Source of the DNA: Halogranum amylolyticum
Lineage (GTDB): Archaea > Halobacteriota > Halobacteria > Halobacteriales > Haloferacaceae
Assembly: GCF_900110465.1 (NCBI RefSeq)
Contig: NZ_FODV01000017.1
Location: 1-64,000 of the forward strand
DNA: 64,000 nucleotides
Direction: 5' to 3'
Below are positions 17,673 to 25,819 of this stretch, one piece after another. Position 1 is the stretch's first letter; every line of letters starts with the position of its first letter. The translations under genes were made by a program, and so were the position numbers. Below the pieces are notes generated by a model. The model did no database searches, was not told where the DNA came from, and saw only the letters and a program-made list of their open reading frames with translations.

Positions 17673-19103
17673 TCAGTCGAACGAGATGATGACGTTCTTG
17701 AGTTGCGTGTACTCGTCGATAGCCTGCATGCCTTTTTCACGCCCTACCCCGGACTCCTTGTAGCCACCGAACGGCGCCTGTGGTGCCGTCACGGGGAACT
17801 CGTTAACCGTGACGGTCCCTGCCGCGAGCTCGCCCGCAATCCGATGGGCTCGTGAGAGGTTCTCGGTCCAGACCGTCGCGTAGAGACCGTATCGGGTGTC
17901 GTTCGCACGCCGAACGACCTCCGCTTCATTGCCGAATTTGTGCAGTGTCACGACCGGACCGAATACTTCGTCGCACGAGATCGGCGCGTCGTCGTCGACG
18001 TCGTCGACAACTGTCGGCGCATAGAAGTTCCCCTCTTCCCGCGGTACGTCGCCACCCGCACGCAATTGGGCGCCGTTCGCAACTGCGCTCTCGACGTATT
18101 CGGCGACGGCATCGCGCGCCGCAGGTGTGATGAGCGGGCCGACGTCAGATTTCTCTCTCCCCGGCCCGACTGTCAGGTCGCGGGTGGCTGCGGCGACGCG
18201 CTCGGCGAACTCGGTGTAGCAGTCCTCGTGGACGAACACACGCGTCGTCGCGAAGCACACCTGTCCGGCGTTCTGAAAGACCCTAAGTGTCTGTTCAACC
18301 GCCGTCCCGAGGTCGGCGTCCGGGAAGACGAGGCTCGGACTCTTTCCCCCGGCCTCCAGACTGACTGGCGTAAGCGTCTCCGCCGCGACTTGCATAACGC
18401 GTTTGGCCGTCTCGACGGACCCAGTGAACACGACTTTGTCCACGCGGTCTGCCTCCGTCAGTGCAGCTCCCGTGTTTGGCCCGTCGCCGGGAACGGTGTT
18501 CCAGACGCCGTCCGGGAGCCCCGCTTCGGTCACGATCCGCGTTAGTTCCAGCACCGTCAGCGGGGCCTCGGGCGCCGGTTTCGCGACGACGGCGTTGCCA
18601 CAAGCGAGCGCCGGCGCGATACCCCGAAGAGCGAGCAGCGACGGTGCGTTCCAGGGGAGGATTTGACCGGTGATTCCAAGTGGCTCACGGCACGTGTAGT
18701 CGAGATATCCCTCGCCGAGAGGGATCGTCTCTCCCTCAATCTTGTCGGTCAGGCCGCCGTAGTAGTCGAAGTACTCCGCCGCGTTCTCGACGAGGAACCG
18801 CGACTGGCTAAGCGGACGCCCCGTCTCGGTCGTCTCCATGCGGACGAGCGTTTCCTCGTTTTCACGGATTGCCTCGGCAGCGTCGCGAAGCCGTTGGCCC
18901 CGTTCACCTGGGTCGACGGCCGCCCACGCCGGTTGTGCGTCCGACGCTGCGGTGAGTGCCTCGTCGATACCGCCCGATCCGCCCTCGGCGACGGTGGCTA
19001 CCTGTTCGTTATTCGATGGGTCGTGCACCGCGAACTCCTCGGACGATTCGCGGAACTCCCCGTCGATGTAACAGCCGTACGTCTCGTCGAGAAGTTGTGC
19101 CAT
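17673..19103 (-). CDS. NAD(P)-dependent aldehyde dehydrogenase
   Basis: A 476-residue aldehyde dehydrogenase of usual length. Catalytic features are intact: the oxyanion Asn in ILPWNAPSL, the general-base Glu in SLEAGGKSPSLVF and the nucleophile Cys in GQVCFATTRVF. The cofactor loop FTGSVETAK is also present. It oxidises an aldehyde to an acid; the substrate is unknown. It is the last gene of a four-gene operon starting 2 bases after the stop of the preceding gene, so it likely acts on a product of those proteins. Confidence 0.92.
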   Translation of the reverse strand: MAQLLDETYGCYIDGEFRESSEEFAVHDPSNNEQVATVAEGGSGGIDEALTAASDAQPAWAAVDPGERGQRLRDAAEAIRENEETLVRMETTETGRPLSQSRFLVENAAEYFDYYGGLTDKIEGETIPLGEGYLDYTCREPLGITGQILPWNAPSLLALRGIAPALACGNAVVAKPAPEAPLTVLELTRIVTEAGLPDGVWNTVPGDGPNTGAALTEADRVDKVVFTGSVETAKRVMQVAAETLTPVSLEAGGKSPSLVFPDADLGTAVEQTLRVFQNAGQVCFATTRVFVHEDCYTEFAERVAAATRDLTVGPGREKSDVGPLITPAARDAVAEYVESAVANGAQLRAGGDVPREEGNFYAPTVVDDVDDDAPISCDEVFGPVVTLHKFGNEAEVVRRANDTRYGLYATVWTENLSRAHRIAGELAAGTVTVNEFPVTAPQAPFGGYKESGVGREKGMQAIDEYTQLKNVIISFD

Positions 19104-19105
19104 GC

Positions 19106-20077
19106 TTACTCAGTAGAGCCGATATGGTCAGTGTAGTTGCGAATCGCTACTGACTCCTCGTCGAGGAAGTCGTTGGTCCACACGCTTTTGGGGTCAATTT
19201 CGCCCTCGAGGAGGTCGGTCTCGGAAAGCAGCTCGCCGAGACGCCGCCAGCGGTTGCCATCGTGTCTTCCCCATCCAGTGCTTCGCAGAGGGTCGCCTCG
19301 CTGGAGAGAGTCCGCTGCGACGCGAAACTTCTTGGTCTCGATCTCCCGCCGTCGTTCGAGCGTCGCGTTTCGTTCGATGAGCGCCTCAATGGCCGCGTCG
19401 GGGTCGTTCGTCGCGGCGATCCATCCCCGGGCGGTGGCCCGGAGGAACGCCCGGAGCGTTTCGGGGTTCGTGTCGGCGTACTTGGGGTTCGTGACGAGCA
19501 TCATCCCGTAGACGCCGAGTTTCTCCCCGATCGGGAGTTCGTCCGCGGTACGGTCGTGTTCGCATTCGAGTTCAAGCCCATTAGTGACGACCCCGACCGC
19601 GGCGTCCACCTCGCCGTCGAGCAGTTGGTGCTGGACGCGATGGTGGGTGTTCGGGTCGACGTCTAGAAGGTCAACTTCCTCGCGAACGCCCGCGTCGCGA
19701 AGGAGCTGATCGGCGAGGATGCGGGTCTTCGTCGCCGAGGGGGCGACCGTTCGACCGACGAGTTGGTCAGGCGATTCCAGCGGTTCGCCAAACACGTCGC
19801 GGAGGGTGTAGATCGCAGCCGGCGTCTGCTTCGTAACCGCGGCGACCGCCAGCGGGTCAAACCCCTCGCTCTGTGTGGCGAGGACTGCACTCGCCCCCGC
19901 GAGCGCAACGTCAACCCGTCCGCGAGCGGCCTGCTCGGCCGCGTATGGCGACCCGTGTCCCTCAACGAACTGGACATCGAGAGATTCCTCTTCGTAGAGT
20001 CCTCGCTCGCGCGCAAGGAAGTACGGCGCCTGGAATCCGTTGGGCTCCCAGTTCAGCTGGAAGGAAACTGAGGTCAT
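19106..20077 (-). CDS. NMT1/THI5-like periplasmic-binding-fold protein, no export signal
   Basis: A 323-residue protein with the SsuA/THI5 fold (FQLNWEPNGFQAPYFLARERGLY; VDVALAGASAVLATQ). It begins directly with the first strand of the fold; there is no Tat or Sec signal and no lipobox. Such proteins are usually substrate-binding parts of sulfonate, nitrate or riboflavin-precursor transporters. No permease or ATPase gene is near, so a cytosolic enzyme-like role is possible. ATG 20077 overlaps the stop of the previous gene (ATGA). Confidence 0.85.
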   Translation of the reverse strand: MTSVSFQLNWEPNGFQAPYFLARERGLYEEESLDVQFVEGHGSPYAAEQAARGRVDVALAGASAVLATQSEGFDPLAVAAVTKQTPAAIYTLRDVFGEPLESPDQLVGRTVAPSATKTRILADQLLRDAGVREEVDLLDVDPNTHHRVQHQLLDGEVDAAVGVVTNGLELECEHDRTADELPIGEKLGVYGMMLVTNPKYADTNPETLRAFLRATARGWIAATNDPDAAIEALIERNATLERRREIETKKFRVAADSLQRGDPLRSTGWGRHDGNRWRRLGELLSETDLLEGEIDPKSVWTNDFLDEESVAIRNYTDHIGSTE

Positions 20078-21066
20078 CGGATCGTTACCTCCGGTCGGAA
20101 GGTACCCTCGGGGATCTGGTCGACGCCAAGTGTTCGGGGGCCGGCCACCTTCAGCAGGTGATCGAACAGCTGCTCCATCCCCTCCACCGTCTCGTGGTCC
20201 CAATCGCGAACCACCATGTCCCGCCAGCCGTCGCGGATAGCGGTGACGACGTTTGGATCGTCGTAGGTCATCAACCGCTGTCCGAGCTCCTCCCAGAGAT
20301 CGTCGTCCTCGACCAGCAGGTTGACCGCGTCTCGGTAGGCGTTCGCGAACCGCCGGACTGTCTCCGTGCGCTCGTCGAGGAACGTCTCACTCGTGAGGAA
20401 CGTCGAGACGGGCAGTTTCCGGTCGGTACCCGAGAGACGCTGGACGAGGTCCGCTACTGGGAACACTTCGCGGAAAGGCCCGGTTTCGGTGATCTCGGGT
20501 ATGATTGGCCAGAACTGGAGGATTGCATCAACCTCGCCGTCCTGAAGCATCCGGGTGAGCGCCACCTTCGAGCCCGCCTCGACGGAGGTCGCCGTCTCCT
20601 CCGGATCGAAGCCGTGGAACTCCCGGCAGGCCGCGCGGACGAGGATCCAGTTCTTGTCCACCCGTCGCACGACCCCGATGCGATAATCATGGAGGTCGGT
20701 GAGGCCCTCGATGTCCGTCTCCTCCGGGGTGACGAGGCCGCCGACGGTCCGGCCATAGGGGTGAAATGCGACGATGGATGCGCCCTCAGCGCGCTCACGG
20801 GCTGTCGAGATGTAGTCGATGTCGATGAGGTCCGCCTCGCCATCTTGGAGACGGGCCTCGACAGTCTCGACACCGCCCTCCAGCTCGTCCGAGACGAGTT
20901 CGACATCGAGGTGAAAGCCGTGATCCCGGTCGAATCCGTGGCGTTTGATCGTATAGAGCATGTACCGGGGACTCCCGTTGTGCTCGAAGCGCGCCCGCAT
21001 GACCGGCAGATCGCCAGGGTCGTCGTGATGGTCATCGAAGGCTGCCTGCTGGGAATCGACGTTCAT
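20074..21066 (-). CDS. Second periplasmic-binding-fold protein (NMT1-like)
   Basis: A 330-residue soluble protein related in fold to its neighbours. Residues ~20-60 form the first strand-helix unit (PRYMLYTIKRHGFDRDHGFHL), and GEADLIDIDYISTARE and DYRIGVVRRVDKNWILVRA mark the ligand cleft. There is no signal peptide. It overlaps the genes on both sides by four bases (ATGA), which implies tightly coupled translation and perhaps a complex. Some members of this fold are decarboxylase-type enzymes rather than transporters. Confidence 0.8.
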   Translation of the reverse strand: MNVDSQQAAFDDHHDDPGDLPVMRARFEHNGSPRYMLYTIKRHGFDRDHGFHLDVELVSDELEGGVETVEARLQDGEADLIDIDYISTARERAEGASIVAFHPYGRTVGGLVTPEETDIEGLTDLHDYRIGVVRRVDKNWILVRAACREFHGFDPEETATSVEAGSKVALTRMLQDGEVDAILQFWPIIPEITETGPFREVFPVADLVQRLSGTDRKLPVSTFLTSETFLDERTETVRRFANAYRDAVNLLVEDDDLWEELGQRLMTYDDPNVVTAIRDGWRDMVVRDWDHETVEGMEQLFDHLLKVAGPRTLGVDQIPEGTFRPEVTIR

Positions 21067-21953
21067 AGTTCCCCCACGATACGGTCGATGTCAGCGTCCT
21101 CGGCGATAAGTTCACGACGCTTCATCCAGTCGAGGTGGTCTGCAAGTTCGTCTGCGTCGGCCAACTCCGGAACGTCGTACTCTGGGACCATAATGTCCTC
21201 ACGGAGGGCTTCGATATCCACGTCCTCGAAGAGCTCAGGGGCGACCGACTCCTCGGCTTCGAGCATCGAGAGATACTGCTCGCGGAACGCCTCCGGTTCG
21301 GCGTTAATATCCTCGACTGCCTGACGATATCCTCGTCGAAACGCATTGAGGGTTGTAGAGTCGAGGGTATCCGCCCCGACGATACCCATATGGTTCTCGA
21401 ACTCCAGAACGCGCTCGAATCCGAGATGCTCGGCAAGGGTGCTGTGCGGTTCGAGCAGGCTCACGGCCGCCACCTCGCTGTCGCGGAGCGCCTGCAGTCG
21501 TTCGGTCGGCATCCCGTGGTGTTCGAGCGTGACTTCCTCGGGCGTGACGTGCTCTTCCAGTGCGCGGCGCGCGGTGTACTCCTGTCCGGTCCGGCGGTTG
21601 ACGCCAACCGGCAGTCCTGCGAGATCGGTCGGGTCGGCGACATCGTTGCGATTCGTGAACACCGCATATGGCTGGTCTGCGAACGTCCCTTTCGCGACGA
21701 CGTGACCGTCTCGCATTTCCCAGGTCCGCTTGATGCTCTCCCACTTACAGATGGGATAAAGGTCGACGCCGTAGTCGCCGGTCAACGTTTCCTCCGACGG
21801 GATGTACTTCCTGTCGACCTCTCGGCGGTTGCGCTCGACCAGTTCCACGTCGATTCCCTCCTCAGCGAAGTACCCCCGATCGCTCGCTACTCGCTGGGGG
21901 AGCATGAACGAGAACGGAAGGTGGAACAAACGAAGCTTGTTCATTGGTGTCAT
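21063..21953 (-). CDS. Third periplasmic-binding-fold protein (NMT1-like)
   Basis: A 296-residue soluble protein and the first gene of the operon. It begins with the fold at once (MNKLRLFHLPFSFMLPQRVASDRGYFAEEGIDVELV) and has no export signal. The central VFTNRNDVADPTDLAGLPVGV is a typical hinge-cleft region. A TATA-like element 26-34 bases upstream of ATG 21953 suggests a leaderless transcript. ATG 21944 is an alternative start. Confidence 0.82.
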   Translation of the reverse strand: MTPMNKLRLFHLPFSFMLPQRVASDRGYFAEEGIDVELVERNRREVDRKYIPSEETLTGDYGVDLYPICKWESIKRTWEMRDGHVVAKGTFADQPYAVFTNRNDVADPTDLAGLPVGVNRRTGQEYTARRALEEHVTPEEVTLEHHGMPTERLQALRDSEVAAVSLLEPHSTLAEHLGFERVLEFENHMGIVGADTLDSTTLNAFRRGYRQAVEDINAEPEAFREQYLSMLEAEESVAPELFEDVDIEALREDIMVPEYDVPELADADELADHLDWMKRRELIAEDADIDRIVGEL

Positions 21954-21978
21954 TGCACACGAACGTGCGGTAGCATCG

Positions 21979-22006
21979 TTATAAAATATTCGGGAGAAAT
22001 TTTATT
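21979..22006. promoter_or_regulatory. Divergent promoter region between binding-fold operon and cupin genes
   Basis: A TATA-like element (minus-strand reading ATTTTATAA, 21979-21987) faces the operon start at 21953. ATTTATT (21999-22005) faces the cupin ATG at 22034. Both are about 26-30 bases from the start codon, as for leaderless haloarchaeal mRNAs. The two elements are only 11 bases apart, so a shared regulator is plausible. Confidence 0.45.
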
Positions 22007-22033
22007 AGGTAGTGTGAGACACATGACATCACT

Positions 22034-22405
22034 ATGTATCACGTTAGCAAGGAACAACTCGATCTGACGGAGGTGGACTCGGGAGTGTACTTGGCCGATC
22101 TCGCGGTCACTGAGCGCGCGTCGATGAAGTACTGGCGCGTTGAGCCAGGGGCGACGCTTCCAACTCACAGTCACGAGCACGACCAGATCGGTTTCGTTAT
22201 CGACGGGACGATGGTCGCCCTGACCGACGGAACGGAGCTGCGACTGGAACCCGGTGACTCCTATGCGTTCCCGGGCGGGGAGATCCACGGCGCCGAGAAC
22301 CGCGGCGGCGAACCGTGCGTCGGCGTAGGTATCTTTGTGCCGCCGCGGGGCGAACCGGAATGGGGAACAGCTTCCGAGGCCAGTGCCATCGAGTCTACCG
22401 ACTGA
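22034..22405 (+). CDS. Cupin-domain protein
   Basis: A 123-residue single-domain cupin. Metal-binding residues are visible in THSHEHDQIGFVIDG (His, His, a following Gln in place of the common Glu) and GGEIHGAENRG. Cupins range from dioxygenases to ligand sensors. It is divergent from the binding-fold operon and immediately upstream of a VOC gene, suggesting a shared aromatic or organic-acid pathway. The substrate is unknown. Confidence 0.85.
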   Translation: MYHVSKEQLDLTEVDSGVYLADLAVTERASMKYWRVEPGATLPTHSHEHDQIGFVIDGTMVALTDGTELRLEPGDSYAFPGGEIHGAENRGGEPCVGVGIFVPPRGEPEWGTASEASAIESTD

Positions 22406-22410
22406 GAATC

Positions 22411-22839
22411 ATGGACGCAGTTGACCACATCAACCTCGACGTTGACAACCTTGTTACCTGCGTCACCTTTTATCGGGAGACACTCGACTTCGACCTCCTG
22501 CGGCCCCCCGAGGACTTTCAGGGGCAACACGCCATGTTCGAGGCTGGCAACACCGTGGTTACGCTCGTGGAGACCGGCCGTGCGGAGAACTGGGATGAAC
22601 GAGGGCTCTCTCATCCACTCGACAAGGCCCATCGTGCGTTCAGGACCGACCGGGGGCGCTACGAGCAACTCGTCGCGGATCTCGACGGGCAGTTCCCGAA
22701 GCAGGGCCCCTACGACTGGGACGAGTTCGAGGGGTTCTACTTCCTTGATCCGGACGGCAACCTCCTCGAAGTCATCACCTACGATCTGCCCGCCCCCGAA
22801 ACAGACCGATCGCTTCTCACGCACGACGACGTAGAGTGA
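22411..22839 (+). CDS. VOC (glyoxalase/dioxygenase superfamily) protein
   Basis: A 142-residue VOC-fold protein. DHINLDVDNLVTCVTFY supplies the first metal-ligand strand (His), and FYFLDPDGNLLEVITYD supplies the C-terminal Glu strand. Family members are glyoxalases, ring-cleaving dioxygenases or antibiotic-binding proteins. It starts 5 bases after the cupin stop, so the two genes are co-transcribed. ATG 22411 is chosen because the His-containing strand starts there. Confidence 0.85.
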   Translation: MDAVDHINLDVDNLVTCVTFYRETLDFDLLRPPEDFQGQHAMFEAGNTVVTLVETGRAENWDERGLSHPLDKAHRAFRTDRGRYEQLVADLDGQFPKQGPYDWDEFEGFYFLDPDGNLLEVITYDLPAPETDRSLLTHDDVE

Positions 22840-23036
22840 CGGTCGAGAGAGCACTCAATGCGCTACCTGCGAGCGTTCGACCTTGACCAGCACCTTCGTA
22901 CAAGACCCAACTCGTGGCGATTCGAGAACCGCAGCCATCGCTATTAGGAACCTTCCGTTGACCTGAGATATTGCTTCGAAGGCGGGTGTCGACACAACCC
23001 CAACAGTCTCGGTGGTCGCTGACAGACCCTGAGATA

Positions 23037-23255
23037 ATGCAGAACTCGTCGACCCCACTAACGCCATCACAAGAAGCTGCACTTGGACTCATCATGCAGG
23101 GTGTCGATGACGATGCAACGATTACACACGACACAGCGCTCAATCTCCTCACTGCCGGTGGCTTCGAGCGGCCAGAGGCGGAAGATCTCCTTGAGCAGCT
23201 GTTGCTGAAAGGGTATCTCTACGAAGCGACGGATGGGCTTCGACTCACTGGGTGA
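23037..23255 (+). CDS. Small winged-helix-like haloarchaeal protein
   Basis: A 72-residue protein. LTPSQEAALGLIMQGV is followed by two helices and a wing-like end (LEQLLLKGYLYEATDGLRLTG). It is paralogous to the gene at 47592-47810 (LTPREQAAFERLRGVV ... DRLLSKGYLYAVQDDVRIT). It is probably a small DNA-binding regulator; no named family is recognised. Confidence 0.65.
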   Translation: MQNSSTPLTPSQEAALGLIMQGVDDDATITHDTALNLLTAGGFERPEAEDLLEQLLLKGYLYEATDGLRLTG

Positions 23256-23306
23256 GGCGTCCTCACAAAAGCTATCGAAACTGAGATGTTGAGCAGCCGC
23301 CGTCCT

Positions 23307-23458
23307 GTTAACCAACATTTCCGGAATTGTGCAACTTTGGTCTTTTCAGGCCACAACGAGACACCCACGACAGACTCCCCTCCCGACGAACCCAGACGAT
23401 CCGGTAGCAGCCCTCGATGTCGCATTCCAGCTGAAAAGACCAACTTACGTTGGTTAAC
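23307..23458. repeat. MITE-like element with nested terminal inverted repeats
   Basis: The 152-base segment is bounded by GTTAACCAAC (23307-23316) and its exact inverse GTTGGTTAAC (23449-23458). A second exact inverted pair lies inside: TTGGTCTTTTCAG (23337-23349) and CTGAAAAGACCAA (23431-23443). No gene fits inside. It could be a miniature transposable element or a structured RNA. Confidence 0.5.
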
Positions 23459-23630
23459 ACCGATCTGCAACACCGACGACAGACTCTACTGTTTCCTAAG
23501 CTCTCGGGCAAGCATGAGACGTCGCGGTTGACCGATTCCAGCATGGGGCAACGTTCCCAGAGTATCAGAATCTCCCTCGTCGTCGAAAGCGAGCCGAGAC
23601 GTTTTATTGACTGGCGGCAAGTGTCGCGTA

Positions 23631-24582
23631 TGCCATTCATTGGGAGTTGGCACACGTTGCTCGAGGAGTGCGACGCACTTCCCGATGAGGCGACACTCGT
23701 GACGCCGCTCACGAAGAAGCGATTCCACATTACCGACAGCCAAGCACACCGTGTCGCGTCGACTCTGGCGACTCACAGCCGCTGCAGCGCGAGCAGTTTA
23801 CAACGCTTGCCGAGCGGATCGAGGAGGTCGGTGGCACGTTCGACCTGAGCCGTCTCCCACCCGATGCTGAACCCTATGCGGCAGTGTTGAGTCTTCACCC
23901 TCGCTACGAGTGCGACGAGCGATCGGGGACAATTACTGAAACCGACGATCCGACGAGTTCACAGCTCGTGGAAAGCACGCCCACTGCACCCGACGAGAAA
24001 CGCGTCGAACCCGACCTCGACGTCTATGCGGATATGCTGCTTCTCATCGATGCGCTCGAACGACACGACTCAACGGCACTCGCCGAGTGTGAGACGCCGG
24101 TGCTCATCAATCTCTACACGCTGTGTTCGGATGTCCAACGCAACGCTGGTGACCTCCGTCAGTCGGTCCGGGAACTCCTACTTGACCGACTCCACCATGA
24201 CCAACCTGTCCACGGTCAGTACGGGTCCGTCCAGCGGACGACGCGACGTAATCGCACTCTCAAGGACGACGAGGACGTGCTGCGTGTCCTCGACGACGCC
24301 GGCGTTCCTCACGAACAGGTTTTGGGTGTCGACCGCGGGAAAGTTGATGAGGCACTCGATGTGACCGACCGTTCGGAGTCGGCAGTGTACGATATCGAAG
24401 AACGTGCGTACGTCCGGAAAGCCGACGTCGACGACGAACACAAGCAAACGCGACTCCAAGGGCTGAAAGATTGACTCACTGCAAGTGACGATCCGGAAGC
24501 CGAGCAGTTACGCGAGGAAGTCGAGGCACTTGAACGCCGAATCGAGGAGTTGACCGAGTTCACGCCTGGGACAGAAGTTTAG
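23631..24582 (+). pseudogene. Uncharacterised haloarchaeal gene with frameshift and in-frame stop
   Basis: The protein starts MPFIGSWHTLLEECDALPDE, shifts frame near 23757 and continues as VDSGDSQPLQREQFTTLAER. It runs on through VYADMLLLIDALERHDSTAL and TRRNRTLKDDEDVLRVLDDAG to RLQGLKD. A TGA at 24472 interrupts it, but the same frame continues as a charged coiled coil (EAEQLREEVEALERRIEEL) to a TAG at about 24580. Restored, it would be about 315 residues. The function is unknown. Both lesions are single-base events. Confidence 0.65.
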
Positions 24583-24629
24583 CCTGGGCGGTGTCTTGGT
24601 GTACCTGTCCGCTTCCGATGCTCACCGTG

Positions 24630-24775
24630 TTCAGTCGGACAAACTGTCTTCACGCAAGGTTTCGCGATCCCACTGCAGTTCGTGGTTGAGTTCCGCGAGC
24701 TGCGCTTGTACTTCGGATGCGTCACTTTCGGCTTCCATCGCTTGCTCCCACAAGCCGCTGTTTTCTCACTCATCG
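24630..24775 (-). pseudogene. Small coiled-coil gene with homopolymer frameshift
   Basis: ATG with MSEN- is followed by a run of four A bases. Correcting that run gives a 46-residue acidic helical protein (SGLWEQAMEAESDASEVQAQ ... LREDSLSD) ending at about 24632. As read, the frame changes after MSEK. It could be an intact gene affected by a sequencing error, or a decayed one. Confidence 0.4.
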
Positions 24776-24785
24776 TGTCTCCTGT

Positions 24786-25220
24786 CTATGTGCCCCATAG
24801 CGTCGTAATCCGCTGTTTGGCCTCGTCGAGAGCGAGCTGAAGCATGTCGCGATGGTCGGTCGGCCATGAGGCGTCGTCGCCCGGCGTCGGGGCAGCTGGT
24901 GGCGGGTGGAAATGGTCTCGGGTGTTGTGAGAGTTCGGGTGGCGGTCCCACCGACATTCCCAGGTAGACTCTGAGTGCACCTCTCGGTAGTGGATTTTGA
25001 AATCATCGTTCGTGTACCAGCGAACGTTCAGTGTTGCCTCGTCAACGACTTCAGGATAGTACGATGGGGCGAGTGTGACATTGAGTTCGAGATGTCCACT
25101 TGTATCCGTGAGTGTTGCCTGTGCAACCTGCCCTGTCGCTTGGAGTCGTGTCTGGAGGAATTCGAGAATGGGATGATCGATAGGCGCGGGGCTCGCCCCA
25201 TCACCTGCTGGCGGGACCAT
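24786..25220 (-). CDS. TumE-like small protein, partner of the upstream winged-helix gene
   Basis: A 144-residue protein. Around residue 70, LNVRWYTNDDFKIHYREVH leads into a His-rich end of domain (CRWDRHPNSHNTRDHFHPPP). That layout resembles the TumE (DUF6516) toxin group, in which a charged strand pair precedes a D-x-H-x-H region; the assignment is tentative. It starts one base after the stop of the DUF7342-like gene, so the two are co-transcribed. A second pair of the same design is at 27455-28518. Confidence 0.6.
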   Translation of the reverse strand: MVPPAGDGASPAPIDHPILEFLQTRLQATGQVAQATLTDTSGHLELNVTLAPSYYPEVVDEATLNVRWYTNDDFKIHYREVHSESTWECRWDRHPNSHNTRDHFHPPPAAPTPGDDASWPTDHRDMLQLALDEAKQRITTLWGT

Positions 25221-25221
25221 C

Positions 25222-25755
25222 CTACCCAGACACCTGTTCGCCGTCGGTGTCAGCACGTTGCTGCCGAGCCCGCTCGTAGCGCTGGCGTTCTTCGCGTGCC
25301 GTCGCCCACTCGCCGAGGTCACTATACACCTCGTCGATTGTCTGGTCGTCACTCGCGTCCGTCACGGCAACGGCGTCGACAGCGGCGGGCGTCGACGCAT
25401 CGTACCGCTCTTCATACCCGCTGATCCGCGCGGTCAGTTCTTGGACGCGCTGCTGGAGATCCTCAACGGAGTGCTCAGACGCGAGCTGGTTGATGCGGCG
25501 CCACTCGAAGTACGCATTGTTGCGCTCGTAGGTGGCGGGATGACCCTCGTGACGTGTGACGATACCCAAATCAGTGAACCAGCCGAGATACTTGCGGGCA
25601 GTTTTCGGGTCACACTCAGCTCGCTTGGCGATCGCGCTCGCCGTCGTCGGTTCGCGAGTCTGGAGGATCGTCCCATAGATGCGCTGCTCGACGTCGTCAC
25701 CACGAAACGCGTCATCAAACGGTGGTGGACCGCCTGGAGACTCGCTGTTGGACAT
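25222..25755 (-). CDS. DUF7342-like winged-helix regulator
   Basis: A 177-residue protein. The winged helix lies at residues ~25-90 (TTASAIAKRAECDPKTARKY), followed by a coiled coil (EDLQQRVQELTARI) and an acidic, Glu/Arg-rich tail. It resembles a haloarchaeal family of putative antitoxin-like regulators. ATG 25755 is favoured because residues before it are not protein-like. The gene precedes a TumE-like partner. Confidence 0.68.
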   Translation of the reverse strand: MSNSESPGGPPPFDDAFRGDDVEQRIYGTILQTREPTTASAIAKRAECDPKTARKYLGWFTDLGIVTRHEGHPATYERNNAYFEWRRINQLASEHSVEDLQQRVQELTARISGYEERYDASTPAAVDAVAVTDASDDQTIDEVYSDLGEWATAREERQRYERARQQRADTDGEQVSG

Positions 25756-25819
25756 ACCTGTTCTTGCGTCGCCAACGATATAGTTCTTACTTCGAGGAAT
25801 AGTATCCCGGACACTCCGA

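Noticed and set aside
19873..21324. Long plus-strand open frame (483 codons) opposite the binding-fold operon
   Set aside because: It is antisense to clear genes with recognised domains; such shadows are common in high-G+C haloarchaeal DNA and the translation has no known motif.
23086..23110. Alternative starts for the small winged-helix protein
   Set aside because: ATG 23037 aligns with the paralogue at 47592, so internal starts were discarded.
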